From the NCBI GenBank assembly GCA_017473865.1, contig JAFUJB010000007.1:1-64000 (forward strand): 64,000 nucleotides of DNA. Direction: 5' to 3'. Origin of the DNA: Clostridia bacterium (GTDB lineage Bacteria; Bacillota; Clostridia; Oscillospirales; CAG-272). Within the stretch, counting starts at the first letter, position 1; each line of letters begins with the position of its first letter. The translations under genes and the position numbers were made by a program. This document shows positions 1 to 9,219 of the stretch, in pieces. The notes below the pieces were generated by a model, which saw only the letters and a list, made by a program, of their open reading frames with translations, had not been told where the DNA came from and did not search any database.

Positions 1-2175
1 AGTTACTGCATATCCATTTTCAACGAAATACCATTGACCGTCTACAAGTCTCCATCCGTTTTCCGTATAGTAGAAATAGCCGTCTCCGGTAATATATGCA
101 AGACCTACGCTGTCTTCTACAAAGCCGTTTGTTACCATAGCACCCGTTTCGGATAAGTAACACCAGCCTACACTATCAGCTCTCCACGTATTTGTTACAG
201 CATAGCCGTTTTCAACATAGTACCAAGTTCCGTAGTAGTCAACCCATCCGGTCGTATCATAGTAGAAGTATCCGTTTTTTGTAATATATGCCCAACCAAC
301 GCTGTCTCTTACGAATGCATCGATTACCCATTTGCCTTCTTCGTCGAGGAAACACCAGCCTGTACTGTCTTCTCTCCAGTCATTTGTTACAGCATAGCCG
401 TTTTCAATGTAGTACCACGTTCCGTAGTAGTCTACCCAGCCGGTTGTATCATAATAGAAATAGCCGTTTTTTGTTATGTATGCCAAACCTACGCTATCTT
501 TTACGAATGCGTCGATCACCCATTTGCCTTCTTCGTCAAGGAAGCACCAGCCTGTGCTGTCTTCGCGCCAGTCGTTTGTTACTTTTTCGTCGTTTTCGTA
601 GTAGTACCAGGTATCGTCTTCAAACTGCCAACCGTTTTTCTTAGGCAACAACTCGCCATAATATGTATCGCAAATCTCACATTTTGCTTTTTCTGTTGTT
701 GTAGCTGTTCCACCGGTATGTTCTGCCTTGTCTGTTGTATCATCACAGTCGTTACACTTTCTCCAGTGTTCTGTTGAGCTTGTTGTCCATTCAGCCGAAT
801 AATCGTGTGCTTTAAGTTCGCCGTATTCAAACGTGCCACTCAACACAACGCCACATACTGAACAACTCTTATTGTATACTGCCTTTTCTGTACATGTTGC
901 TCCACTTACTAGATATTTTTCATCTGCTTTGTTTGTAGCCGTATGGCCTAAAGGTTCACCGTATTCAAATGTTTCTATAAGTTTTGCTTCACATACTGAG
1001 CAACTCTTATGGTATATTGCCTTTTCGGTACACGTGGCTGCAATTACAAAATATTTTTCATCTGCTTTATTTGCAGGTGTATGATCTAAAAACTCTCCGT
1101 ATTCGAATGTGCCTTCTACTACTGCTTCACATTCTGAGCAGCTCTTTTTATATACCGCTTTTTCTGTACACGTTGCTCCGCTTACGAGATATTTTTCATC
1201 TGCTTTTTCTGTAGGTCTGTGTCCTGAAAAATCACCATATTCAAATGTTTCGCTAAGCTTTGCTTCGCACGCTGAGCAGCTCTTGTTGTACACTGCTTTT
1301 TCTGTGCAAGTTGCTTCACTTACAAGATATTTTTCATCTGCTTTTTCTGTAGGTTTGTGTCCTAAAGGCTCACCATATTCAAATGTTTCGCTAAGCTTTG
1401 CTTCGCACACTGAGCAAGTCTTATTGTATACTGCTTTTTCTGTACATGTTGCACCGCTTACGAAATATTTTTCATCTGCTTTTTCTGTAGGTTTGTGTCC
1501 TAAAGGTTCACCATATTCAAATGTTTCGCTAAGCTTTGCTTCGCACACTGAGCAGCTCTTATTGTATACTGCTTTTTCTGTACATGTTGCTCCGCTTACA
1601 AGAAATTTTGACTCTGACTTTTCGGATATATCAGCATATAATCTTTCGGCGCTTTCTAATTCTGAATTGTCGTAGGTAATAGATATTTTACTCCAACTAT
1701 TTGAACAACAGTTATAATAAACAGTTGTTAATCTGCTACAATTGCTAAACGCCCCCTCGCCTATACTTGTTACACTTTCGGGCAGCGTTATGCTTGCCAA
1801 GTTACTGCAATAAAAAAATGCATAATTACCTATGCTTGTTACACTATTAGGGATTTTTATACTTGTCAAACTGCTGCACTTAAAAAATGCACTATCACCC
1901 AGGCTTGTGACACTGTCAGGGATCGTTATGCTCGTCAAACTTCTGCAATAGCTAAATGCCCCATTGCTTATGTTTGTTACAGGATATCCGCCGAGAGTTG
2001 CAGGGATTATATATGATCCCGAAACCGACGTGTTGCAGTCGGTTATCGTTGCTTCGCCGTTTGAAACGGTGTAGGTTAAATAACCATCGGTTGCAGCGTC
2101 CGCTGACACTGTGCCGAACAATAACGCTGTTAATACCATTCCGAGGGATAATACAATTAATACTGTCTTTTTCAT
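1..2175 (-). CDS. Secreted surface protein: LRR, Cys repeats, wall-binding repeats (3' end outside window)
   Basis: The minus frame is open from an ATG at 2175 to the left edge (725 codons, no stop). AAAGGAG lies 7 nt upstream of the start. Residues 1-27 are a signal peptide (MKKTVLIVLSLGMVL...). Residues about 45-165 hold BspA-type leucine-rich repeats (SLTSITIPDSVTSLGDSAF pattern). Residues about 190-465 carry six 46-residue repeats with C-x9-C-x2-C (TCTEKAVYNKSCSVC). From about 515 there are aromatic repeats of 64 residues (GTWYYIENGYAVTNDW) like choline/cell-wall-binding repeats. The architecture suggests a wall-attached adhesin or scaffold. Partners are unknown. The Cys pairs could form disulfides or bind metal, which is inference. 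Confidence 0.85.
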   Translation of the reverse strand, partial: MKKTVLIVLSLGMVLTALLFGTVSADAATDGYLTYTVSNGEATITDCNTSVSGSYIIPATLGGYPVTNISNGAFSYCRSLTSITIPDSVTSLGDSAFFKCSSLTSIKIPNSVTSIGNYAFFYCSNLASITLPESVTSIGEGAFSNCSRLTTVYYNCCSNSWSKISITYDNSELESAERLYADISEKSESKFLVSGATCTEKAVYNKSCSVCEAKLSETFEYGEPLGHKPTEKADEKYFVSGATCTEKAVYNKTCSVCEAKLSETFEYGEPLGHKPTEKADEKYLVSEATCTEKAVYNKSCSACEAKLSETFEYGDFSGHRPTEKADEKYLVSGATCTEKAVYKKSCSECEAVVEGTFEYGEFLDHTPANKADEKYFVIAATCTEKAIYHKSCSVCEAKLIETFEYGEPLGHTATNKADEKYLVSGATCTEKAVYNKSCSVCGVVLSGTFEYGELKAHDYSAEWTTSSTEHWRKCNDCDDTTDKAEHTGGTATTTEKAKCEICDTYYGELLPKKNGWQFEDDTWYYYENDEKVTNDWREDSTGWCFLDEEGKWVIDAFVKDSVGLAYITKNGYFYYDTTGWVDYYGTWYYIENGYAVTNDWREDSTGWCFLDEEGKWVIDAFVRDSVGWAYITKNGYFYYDTTGWVDYYGTWYYVENGYAVTNTWRADSVGWCYLSETGAMVTNGFVEDSVGLAYITGDGYFYYTENGWRLVDGQWYFVENGYAVT
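836..1663 (-). repeat. Six tandem 138-bp units coding for the Cys repeats
   Basis: The recurring word gttgc(t/a)(c/t)c occurs at 896, 1034 (as gtggctgc), 1172, 1310, 1448 and 1586, exactly 138 bp (46 codons) apart. Units are near-identical at DNA level, so copy number could change by recombination or slippage without a frameshift. A second periodicity of 192 bp (64 codons) lies at about 35-560 in the wall-binding part. Confidence 0.9.
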
Positions 2176-2223
2176 TTTATATCTCCTTTTTGGATTGGCA
2201 AAAAGATATGAACGTATGCATAC

Positions 2224-2252
2224 ATTTTAATGTTTATAATACAAAAAGTCAA
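2224..2252 (-). promoter_or_regulatory. Sigma-A promoter of the surface-protein gene
   Basis: On the minus strand: TTGACT (2252-2247), 17-nt spacer, TAAAAT (2229-2224), about 48 bp upstream of the start codon. Good match to the sigma-A consensus. Confidence 0.65.
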
Positions 2253-2332
2253 TATCCTTTCTTGGTGCGCTGATTGTTTGTTTTTCTCTCCTCACGTCAA
2301 GAACGGGCGAATAACATTTACGCTTCGTTTTA

Positions 2333-2377
2333 CAAAATAAAAATGCTATATACGGGAAGATCCCATATATAGCATTT
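2333..2377 (-). terminator. Terminator after purL
   Basis: Perfect 12-bp stem AAATGCTATATA / TATATAGCATTT with a 13-nt loop, followed on the minus strand by TTATTTTG. It starts 6 bp after the purL stop and separates purL from the surface-protein promoter. Confidence 0.75.
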
Positions 2378-2382
2378 ATCTA

Positions 2383-5300
2383 TTATTTGAAGTATTCTAC
2401 GCCGGAAAGGAATATCTTCTGGTCCTGTTCGCCGGGAACGTTGATCGCAACGCCGTTGCCGATACGTTCGCTGTGCGCCATCTTACCGAGAATTCTGCCG
2501 TCGGGGCTTGTAATACCCTCGATCGCATAGGTCGATGCGTTGGGGTTGAACGTAATATCCATCGTGGGATTGCCCTTTTCATCAACGTACTGAGTTGCGA
2601 TCTGTCCGTTTTCTGCCATCTGTCTGATAAATTCTTCCGATGCCATAAATCTGCCTTCGCCGTGGCTGATCGGTACTGTGTGTACGTCGCCCGTATTTAC
2701 GTTCGCAAACCAAGGCGATTTAACCGACGAGATTCTCGTCTGTACCATCTGCGACTGGTGTCTGCCTATTGCGTTAAACGTCAACGTGGGGCTGTTATCG
2801 TCCATTGTATCCATTATCTTACCGTAGGGCAAAAGTCCCGATTTAACAAGCGCCTGGAAGCCGTTACAGATACCGAGCATAAGACCGTCGCGGTTTTCGA
2901 GAAGGTTCGTTACCGCTTCCTTAACCATGGGGTTACGGAGTACAGCGGTAATGAATTTGCCCGAACCGTCGGGTTCGTCACCGCCCGAGAAACCGCCGGG
3001 GATCATCATGATCTGGCTGTTGTTTATCTTTTCTGCGAGTTCTTTGATGGACTGTGTAAGAACATCGGAATTAATGTTACGGAGTACGAATATTTCTGCC
3101 TCAGCCCCCGCCCTTTCAAACGCTCTTGCCGTGTCGTATTCGCAGTTTGTGCCGGGGAATACGGGAATAATTACGCGGGGCTTTGCAACCTTAATAGCAG
3201 GTCTTGCAACGTTTCTTTGTGTATATGCAAACGTTTCCGTAGCTTCCTTGCCGATGCCCTTTGCTTCTGTCGGGAATACCTTTGTCAAAGGCGCTTCCCA
3301 AGCTTCTTTAAGCTCTTTTACGCAGATTGTTTCGCCATTAAGCTTGATAACTGCTTCTGCAGTTGTCTTACCGAGGTATTTGCCCTCGATTTCTCCATCA
3401 GTTTCAACGATGAATGAGCCATACTTGGTTGCAAGAAGCTCTTTCATATCTTCGTTTTGAGCAAATTCAAATCCGATTTCGTTACCGAAAGTCATCTTTG
3501 CGATACCTTCTGCGATACCGCCGAATCCCAATGTATAAACTGCCTTTGCCTTCTTATCAGCAATAAGCGAGTGAATATAAGTAAATACCTTCTTTACGGA
3601 ATCGAATACAACAACACCGTTTTCGTCATACTCGGGAGTAATTACGTATACCTTGCTGTCTGCCGATTTAAACTCGGGAGTCGTAATGTTCTGAAGTTTT
3701 GTTGCCGCGCAAGCAAACGAAACAAGTGTAGGAGGAACGTCAATGTTTTCAAAAGTACCGCTCATACTGTCCTTACCGCCAATTGCTGCAAGTCCGAGTT
3801 CTGTCTGCGCCTTGAATGCGCCGAGCAATGCCGCGAAGGGTTTGCCCCATCTTTCAGGCTTATTATTTGTTCTTTCAAAATATTCCTGGAACGTGAGATA
3901 GCAATCTTCGAAAGGTACACCTGCCGCAACCATTCTCGAAACGCTTTCTGTTACTGCGTAGAGAGCGCTGTGGTAGGGGCTGTTCTCTGCTATCATGGGG
4001 TTATAGCCATACGCCATAACCGATACTGTATTTGTTTCTCCCTTGAGTACGGGCAGCTTTGCCGCCATATACTGAGGAGCTGTAGACTGTGTTTTACCTC
4101 CGTAAGGCATAACAACGCTGCCTGCGCCGATTGACGAGTCAAAACGGCTTACAAGGCCTCTCTGCGAGCATACGTTGAGGTCGTTTACAAGCGATACAAA
4201 GCTTTCTTTTACACTTGTTTTCGCATGTTTTGTTGCAGAAACACCGAAGATATTTTCTGCATTTGCCTTTTCAACTGCAATCTGAGTATGCTTTTCAGCG
4301 CCGTTTGAGTTAAGAAATTCACGGGAGAGGTCAACTGTTGTCTTACCATTCCAATGCATTCTGAGGCGTTTTTCTTCCGTTACCCTTGCAACTACCGTCG
4401 ATTCGAGGTTTTCTTTAAGGGCAAGCTGCATAAACTTTTCTGCGTCCTTTGCTCTGACAACAACAGCCATTCTTTCCTGTGATTCGGAAATTGCAAGCTC
4501 TGTGCCGTCAAGACCTTCGTACTTCTTCGGTACTTTGGAAAGGTCAATATCAAGACCGTCGGCAAGTTCACCGATTGCAACAGAGATACCGCCTGCACCG
4601 AAGTCGTTACAACGGCGGATAAGTGTTGTAGCTTCTTTTGAACGGAAAAGTCTCTGGAGTTTTCTTTCTTCGGGGGGGTTACCCTTCTGGACTTCCGCAC
4701 CGCACTTAACGAGCGATTCGGTTGTATGAGCCTTGGACGAGCCCGTTGCACCGCCGCAACCGTCGCGTCCCGTTCTGCCGCCGAGGAGTACGACTACGTC
4801 CCCGTCTTCGGGAACTTCTCTTATTACATTTTCAGCGGGTGCTGCACCTACTACAGCACCGATCTCAAGTCTCTTCGCAACGTAGTTGGGATGATAAATC
4901 TCATTAACGCTGCCCGTAGCAAGACCGATCTGGTTACCGTAAGAGCTGTATCCGTTTGCCGCGCCCGTCGTTATCTTTGCCTGAGAGAGCTTTCCGGGTA
5001 TGGTTTCGCTTACTTTCTTTCTGGGGTCAGCAGCGCCCGTTACACGCATTGCCTGATATACGTACGATCTTCCGGAAAGGGGGTCACGGATTGCGCCGCC
5101 GAGACAGGTTGCCGCGCCGCCGAAAGGCTCGATTTCTGTAGGATGGTTATGTGTTTCGTTCTTGAACATCAAGAGCCAATCCTCTTCCTTGCCGTCGATT
5201 TCAGCCTTGATCTTAACAGAACAAGCGTTAATCTCTTCGGATTCGTCAAGATTCTTGAGTATTCCCTTTTTCTTAAGATATTTTGCCGCCAAAGTGCCTA

Positions 5301-6111
5301 TATCCATAAGCGTCATAGGCTTTGTTCTGCCTACGTATACTTCTTCGCGGGCTGCGAGGTAGTCTTTATATGTATCTGCTATAAATGAATCCTCTATTTT
5401 TACTCCGTCAATGTGAGTAAGGAACGTTGTATGACGGCAGTGGTCTGACCAATATGAGTCGATAAGACGGAGTTCTGTCAGAGTGGGATCTCTCTTTTCT
5501 TCGTCTCTGAAATGTTTGACGCAGAATTCTACGTCATCTTCGTCCATTGCAAGAGCATATTTTGCGATAAAGCCCTTGAAATCAGGTCTTGTCATTGCTG
5601 TAAATCCGTCGATGGTGGGCACCATATCGGGCATTTCGTGCTTGTCCTCCAAGGATGCAGGCATCTCAAATGAGGCTTCGCGGCATTCTACGGGGTTAAT
5701 GATGTATTTTTTAATACTTGCAAATTCTTCATCCGATATTTCGCCCGAAAGAATGTATATCTTCGCTGTCTTTACGATGGGTCTGTCGCCCTGCGTAAGA
5801 ATCTGGATACACTGAGAGCATGAGTCTGCGCGCTGGTCAAACTGACCGGGCAGGTATTCAACCGCAAACACTCTTTCTTTTTCGCTATATTCTATTCCGT
5901 CAGCCGCGATATCTGTCTGCGGCTCGGAAAAAATGGTATACTTTGCCTTTTCAAATATCTCTTCGCTGATACCTTCAACGTAGTATCTGTTGATAAATCT
6001 GACACCTTCAAGTCCGCTTATCATCAAATTTTCGCGAAGATCTCTCTTTACGCTTTCCGCTTCAATGCGGTATCCCTGTTTTCTTTCTACAAAAACTTTG
6101 AAAACACTCAT
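2383..6111 (-). CDS. purL: Phosphoribosylformylglycinamidine synthase (PurL, single-chain)
   Basis: This is the fourth step of purine synthesis: FGAR plus glutamine and ATP gives FGAM. At 1242 residues it is the large single-chain form that joins the PurL synthetase to a PurQ-type glutaminase. The synthetase half shows the ATP/FGAR-binding signature around LMFKNETHNHPTEIEPFGGA. The glutaminase half starts near VIIPVFPGTNCEYDTARAFE. Its catalytic Cys is C1082 in LGICNGFQ, with H1150/E1152 in SHGEGRF. It overlaps the upstream mtaB stop by 4 bp, so the two are probably translationally coupled. It ends at a strong terminator. No truncation or missing key residue was seen. Confidence 0.97.
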   Translation of the reverse strand: MSVFKVFVERKQGYRIEAESVKRDLRENLMISGLEGVRFINRYYVEGISEEIFEKAKYTIFSEPQTDIAADGIEYSEKERVFAVEYLPGQFDQRADSCSQCIQILTQGDRPIVKTAKIYILSGEISDEEFASIKKYIINPVECREASFEMPASLEDKHEMPDMVPTIDGFTAMTRPDFKGFIAKYALAMDEDDVEFCVKHFRDEEKRDPTLTELRLIDSYWSDHCRHTTFLTHIDGVKIEDSFIADTYKDYLAAREEVYVGRTKPMTLMDIGTLAAKYLKKKGILKNLDESEEINACSVKIKAEIDGKEEDWLLMFKNETHNHPTEIEPFGGAATCLGGAIRDPLSGRSYVYQAMRVTGAADPRKKVSETIPGKLSQAKITTGAANGYSSYGNQIGLATGSVNEIYHPNYVAKRLEIGAVVGAAPAENVIREVPEDGDVVVLLGGRTGRDGCGGATGSSKAHTTESLVKCGAEVQKGNPPEERKLQRLFRSKEATTLIRRCNDFGAGGISVAIGELADGLDIDLSKVPKKYEGLDGTELAISESQERMAVVVRAKDAEKFMQLALKENLESTVVARVTEEKRLRMHWNGKTTVDLSREFLNSNGAEKHTQIAVEKANAENIFGVSATKHAKTSVKESFVSLVNDLNVCSQRGLVSRFDSSIGAGSVVMPYGGKTQSTAPQYMAAKLPVLKGETNTVSVMAYGYNPMIAENSPYHSALYAVTESVSRMVAAGVPFEDCYLTFQEYFERTNNKPERWGKPFAALLGAFKAQTELGLAAIGGKDSMSGTFENIDVPPTLVSFACAATKLQNITTPEFKSADSKVYVITPEYDENGVVVFDSVKKVFTYIHSLIADKKAKAVYTLGFGGIAEGIAKMTFGNEIGFEFAQNEDMKELLATKYGSFIVETDGEIEGKYLGKTTAEAVIKLNGETICVKELKEAWEAPLTKVFPTEAKGIGKEATETFAYTQRNVARPAIKVAKPRVIIPVFPGTNCEYDTARAFERAGAEAEIFVLRNINSDVLTQSIKELAEKINNSQIMMIPGGFSGGDEPDGSGKFITAVLRNPMVKEAVTNLLENRDGLMLGICNGFQALVKSGLLPYGKIMDTMDDNSPTLTFNAIGRHQSQMVQTRISSVKSPWFANVNTGDVHTVPISHGEGRFMASEEFIRQMAENGQIATQYVDEKGNPTMDITFNPNASTYAIEGITSPDGRILGKMAHSERIGNGVAINVPGEQDQKIFLSGVEYFK

Positions 6112-7421
6112 TTTAAATCTCCCTCGGTCATTCCGTCTTTTTCGTTATATTTTTTCAGAACAACAGTAGCTATGCTTCCGCATAGTTCTCTGTCGCTTCT
6201 AACTTTTACGTAAATAAAATTGTCTGTGTGTCCGACGTTATATCCGTCTTTATAAGTTTCAAACAAGACACTTAACTCAGTCTGTTTTTCTATAAAGCCT
6301 TCAATACATCTCTTCTTCATTTCCGATGCAAGCGTCTGCATTTCCCTATGGCGTTTGTCTTTTGTTTCAGAGTCAATTTGCCCTGCCATTATCGCCGCCT
6401 CGGTATCCGGTCTTATCGAATATGAAAAAATATGGCTGTTAAGTATTTCAAGAGAATCGATGAATTTCAGTGTATTATCGTGGTCTTCTTCGCTTTCATT
6501 CGGGAACCCTACGATGAAATCCGAACCGAAAGTTACGTTCGGAATCTTTTCACGCATATAACTTACCGCTCTTTCGATCATTTTCGTGTTGTAACGTCTC
6601 CTCATCGCATTGAGCGTTCTGTCCGTTCCGCTCTGCAATGAAAGATGATAATGCGGCATCGGTTTTTTTAGTTCAGCCAATCGATCGATTATCCTGTCTT
6701 TCAGATATGCGGGTTCAATCGAACCGAGCCTTATTCTTTCAAGCCCATCGACGTTTTCAAGCTCTTCGAGCAGGTCGATCAGACTGTACGGCGTTCCTTC
6801 GCCGTATGCTGCCGTTTCTATTCCGACAAGCACGATCTCCTTGTATCCGTTTGCAACAATGCCTTCGACTTCGCATCTTACGTCTTCAATAGGCTTTGAA
6901 CGTACTCTGCCTCTCGCCTTCGGTATTATGCAATACGAGCATTTGTTGTTACACCCGTCTTCAATCTTCAAAAATGCTCTCGTCCTGTCCTGTGTTACCG
7001 CTTTCATCGGCTCAAAATCTGCCGTAAAAGGATTGCCCACATTAAGTTCCGTTTTTTCATTTTTTGCTCTTTGTGCAAGTTCGATAGCCTTCGAGCAAAT
7101 GAGCATCTTGTCTGTCGTTCCGCCTATATAGTCGACTCCATCGATCTTCTGAATCTCATCGGAAAACATCTGGCTGTAACACCCGCATACAAGTATTTTT
7201 GCATTGGGATTAGATTTCAGAGCCCTCCTGATCATCTGTCGCGACTTACGGTCGCTTTCGGCGGTTACCGTACAGGTGTTTATTATATACACATCGCACT
7301 TTTCGGAAAAATCAAGCATCTCAAATCCGTTCTCCGAAAGTCTGTCTGATATAGCTTCACTCTCGTAAAGATTTACTCGACATCCAAGCGTAAAAATTGA
7401 CGCCTTGTACTTTTTTTCCAT
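6108..7421 (-). CDS. mtaB: tRNA t6A37 methylthiotransferase (MtaB-like radical SAM enzyme)
   Basis: Predicted to add a methylthio group to N6-threonylcarbamoyladenosine at tRNA position 37. The N-terminal MTTase domain has three cluster cysteines, C14 (LGCRVN), C50 (NTCTV) and C81 (GCYSQ). The radical-SAM motif is C157-x3-C161-x2-C164 (CNNKCSYC). A TRAM-like C-terminus follows. The frame extends to a TTG at 7433, but that stretch carries GGAG; ATG 7421 with GGAG 6 nt upstream is the better start, giving 437 residues. The LGCRVN form points to MtaB/YqeV rather than MiaB. It is the first gene of a two-gene operon with purL. Confidence 0.93.
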   Translation of the reverse strand: MEKKYKASIFTLGCRVNLYESEAISDRLSENGFEMLDFSEKCDVYIINTCTVTAESDRKSRQMIRRALKSNPNAKILVCGCYSQMFSDEIQKIDGVDYIGGTTDKMLICSKAIELAQRAKNEKTELNVGNPFTADFEPMKAVTQDRTRAFLKIEDGCNNKCSYCIIPKARGRVRSKPIEDVRCEVEGIVANGYKEIVLVGIETAAYGEGTPYSLIDLLEELENVDGLERIRLGSIEPAYLKDRIIDRLAELKKPMPHYHLSLQSGTDRTLNAMRRRYNTKMIERAVSYMREKIPNVTFGSDFIVGFPNESEEDHDNTLKFIDSLEILNSHIFSYSIRPDTEAAIMAGQIDSETKDKRHREMQTLASEMKKRCIEGFIEKQTELSVLFETYKDGYNVGHTDNFIYVKVRSDRELCGSIATVVLKKYNEKDGMTEGDLK

Positions 7422-7453
7422 CGGTTTCTCCAAAGTATATACTTAATCAATAT

Positions 7454-7482
7454 ATTTTAACATTTTTTATTCGTAATGTAAA
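7454..7482 (-). promoter_or_regulatory. Promoter of mtaB-purL
   Basis: Minus strand TTTACA (7482-7477), 17-nt spacer, TAAAAT (7459-7454), 33 bp upstream of ATG 7421. Confidence 0.6.
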
Positions 7483-7523
7483 CACCTAAAACACAAATTT
7501 ATTATAAATATTTTAGTTTTTTA

Positions 7524-7567
7524 CAAAAGTGTAATGCGTGGGCAGTGCCTTCGCATTACACTTTTTG
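7524..7567. other. Orphan terminator-like hairpin between divergent genes
   Basis: Stem CAAAAGTGTAATGCG / CGCATTACACTTTTTG with a 12-nt loop, T-rich on the plus side. It sits upstream of both neighbouring genes, so it terminates neither. It may insulate the two promoters, end an unseen transcript, or be a mobile-type hairpin. Confidence 0.6.
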
Positions 7568-7613
7568 TTTTGTAAACGCCTAAAAAGCGTTTTTAATATA
7601 TTCATTGTATATA

Positions 7614-7642
7614 TTGCAATTTTTCCTGCTTGGCTGTATAAT
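7614..7642 (+). promoter_or_regulatory. Promoter of the pseudouridine synthase gene
   Basis: TTGCAA (7614-7619), 17-nt spacer, TATAAT (7637-7642); the start codon is at 7679. Confidence 0.65.
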
Positions 7643-7678
7643 GTTATTACTATTTAAACGAAAAAGGAATACACCTTA

Positions 7679-8635
7679 ATGCGTACGCTTTTTATAAAAG
7701 AAAATGACGCGGGACAAAGACTTGATAAATTTCTGACGAAAACACTCAAGACTCTGCCTCTCTCGCTTATGTACAAGCAAATACGGACTAAAAAAATTAA
7801 AGTCAACAGAAAAAGAACCGAGCCGAAATACGTGTTACAGGCAGGAGATACGGTGGAGCTTTTTATTGCAGAAGAATTCTTTGCAAAAAACTCAGACAAT
7901 TCTGTCCTTTCAACTCTTAAGCCTAATCTCGACATCGTTTATGAGGACAAAAATATATTACTCGTTGACAAACGCCCGGGACTTATCGTTCATTCGGACG
8001 ACAAAGAGGATTCAAATACCCTTATTAATCATATAAAAGCATATCTTTTTCAAAAAGGCGACTATTGCCCCGAGGACGAGAATTCGTTTGCACCTGCACT
8101 TTGCAACCGCATTGACAGAAATACGGGCGGCATTGTTATTGCTGCAAAAAACGCTGAATCATTACGTATTCTTAACCAAAAAATTAAAGACAGAGAGATT
8201 ACAAAAAAATACCTTCTTGCAGTTCACGGAAAACTTGATAAAAGAAACGGATATTTCAAAAACTATATTCTGAAAGACGAAAAAACAAATACCGTAAGAG
8301 TCTACGATAATCGGGTTAAAAACTCGAAAACCGCCGAAACCAAATACAGAGTAATTGAAGAAAAAAACGGACTTTCCCTTATTGAAGCCGAGCTTCTCAC
8401 GGGAAGAACTCACCAGATCAGAGCACAGTTTTCATACGTCGGGCATCCGCTTCTCGGCGACGGAAAATACGGTATAAACAAAAACGACAGAAAATCGGGT
8501 TACAAGTGTCAGGCTTTGTATTCATACAAGCTCGGATTTGATTTTACAACCGAGTCGGGTATTCTTGCATATCTCAAAGGTAAAACCTTTGAAGTAAAAA
8601 AAGATAATATATACTTTTTAAGAGAATTTGATTAA
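7679..8635 (+). CDS. RluA-family 23S rRNA pseudouridine synthase (RluC/RluD type)
   Basis: A 318-residue cytoplasmic enzyme that isomerises uridines in large-subunit rRNA. An S4 RNA-binding domain occupies about residues 13-60 (GQRLDKFLTKTLKTLPLS). The catalytic core holds RIDRNTGG with the catalytic Asp D146, and the C-terminal motif is TGRTHQIRAQFSYVGHPLLG. The length fits the RluC/RluD group; the exact target uridine cannot be told from sequence. AAGGA is 10 nt before the ATG. It is monocistronic, with its own promoter and a bidirectional terminator shared with ymxH. Confidence 0.92.
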   Translation: MRTLFIKENDAGQRLDKFLTKTLKTLPLSLMYKQIRTKKIKVNRKRTEPKYVLQAGDTVELFIAEEFFAKNSDNSVLSTLKPNLDIVYEDKNILLVDKRPGLIVHSDDKEDSNTLINHIKAYLFQKGDYCPEDENSFAPALCNRIDRNTGGIVIAAKNAESLRILNQKIKDREITKKYLLAVHGKLDKRNGYFKNYILKDEKTNTVRVYDNRVKNSKTAETKYRVIEEKNGLSLIEAELLTGRTHQIRAQFSYVGHPLLGDGKYGINKNDRKSGYKCQALYSYKLGFDFTTESGILAYLKGKTFEVKKDNIYFLREFD

Positions 8636-8674
8636 TCGTATTAACGTGATTTGATTATGCACATTTTGGGTATA

Positions 8675-8718
8675 AAAAACGGCTATATACAGGAAAAGTC
8701 TGTATATAGCCGTTTTAA
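8675..8718. terminator. Bidirectional terminator between the rlu gene and ymxH
   Basis: Stem AAAACGGCTATATACAG / CTGTATATAGCCGTTTT with loop GAAAAGT; A-run before and T-run after, so it can serve both convergent genes. Confidence 0.85.
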
Positions 8719-8719
8719 T

Positions 8720-8974
8720 TTATTTGTGCGGAAGTTCGCCTACGTTTACAAGTATTATATCATCTCCGATTTTGTCTATCTTGCACCAAGGAATATACAC
8801 TCCCTCGCACTTGCCAAACAGACTTATTTTTCCGTCTCCCTGCGCTATAAGCGACAATATTTTCCCATCGCATACGTTAAACTCAACGTCAATTACACAC
8901 CCCAGTCTTCTCCCGTCGCATATATTGATTACTTCTTTGTTACGCAAATCTGCAATACAACATCTTTCAAGCAT
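8720..8974 (-). CDS. PRC-barrel sporulation protein, YlmC/YmxH family
   Basis: An 84-residue single PRC-barrel domain. It opens with LRNKEVINICDGRRLGCVID, typical of the YlmC/YmxH family found in endospore formers, and ends with IPWCKIDKIGDDIILV. The molecular role is not established; related proteins are tied to sporulation. GGGAG stands 8 nt upstream of the ATG. A 111-bp direct duplication of the gene's 5' end and ribosome site lies immediately upstream. Confidence 0.85.
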   Translation of the reverse strand: MLERCCIADLRNKEVINICDGRRLGCVIDVEFNVCDGKILSLIAQGDGKISLFGKCEGVYIPWCKIDKIGDDIILVNVGELPHK

Positions 8975-8977
8975 ATA

Positions 8978-9085
8978 TCATTCTCCCTTGAGTTTTTTAT
9001 TATTAGATCTATACGGTGTGTGGGCGAAGCCCACATACCGTTCTTGTTTGTTACGCAAACCTGCTATACAACTTCTTTCAAGCAT
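8978..9085 (-). pseudogene. Truncated duplicate of the ymxH 5' end
   Basis: ATG 9085 opens a 35-residue frame starting MLERSCIAGLRNKQE, matching the start of intact ymxH (MLERCCIADLRNKEV). The upstream GGGAG and spacing are also copied. After 14 codons similarity stops and the frame runs through a hairpin (9013-9041) to a TGA at 8978. The period between copies is 111 bp. A broken tandem duplication is most likely, though the mini-ORF keeps a good ribosome site. Confidence 0.75.
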
Positions 9086-9180
9086 ATATATCATTCTCCC
9101 ATAACTTTTTTATCATTATATGCCCAAAAAACGCAATCAAGAACCAAAAAGCGTATTTAAAATATAGAAATATAAGCACG

Positions 9181-9214
9181 AAGGAGTGTGGGCATAGCTC
9201 ACACTCCTTCTGTT
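9181..9214 (-). terminator. Terminator after the orphan small peptide
   Basis: Stem AAGGAGTGTGGGC / GCTCACACTCCTT with triloop ATA, 6 bp beyond the peptide stop, continuing T-poor/A-rich on the minus strand. Belongs to the short-loop hairpin family seen throughout the window. Confidence 0.6.
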
Positions 9215-9219
9215 GTTTA

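Noticed and set aside
836-1663. Possible CRISPR array because of regular 138-bp repeats
   Set aside because: The periodicity is in-frame protein repeats without unique spacers.
2473-5815. Several long frames opposite purL, up to 314 codons
   Set aside because: Shadows of a coding strand with strong codon bias; no ribosome sites and no family features.
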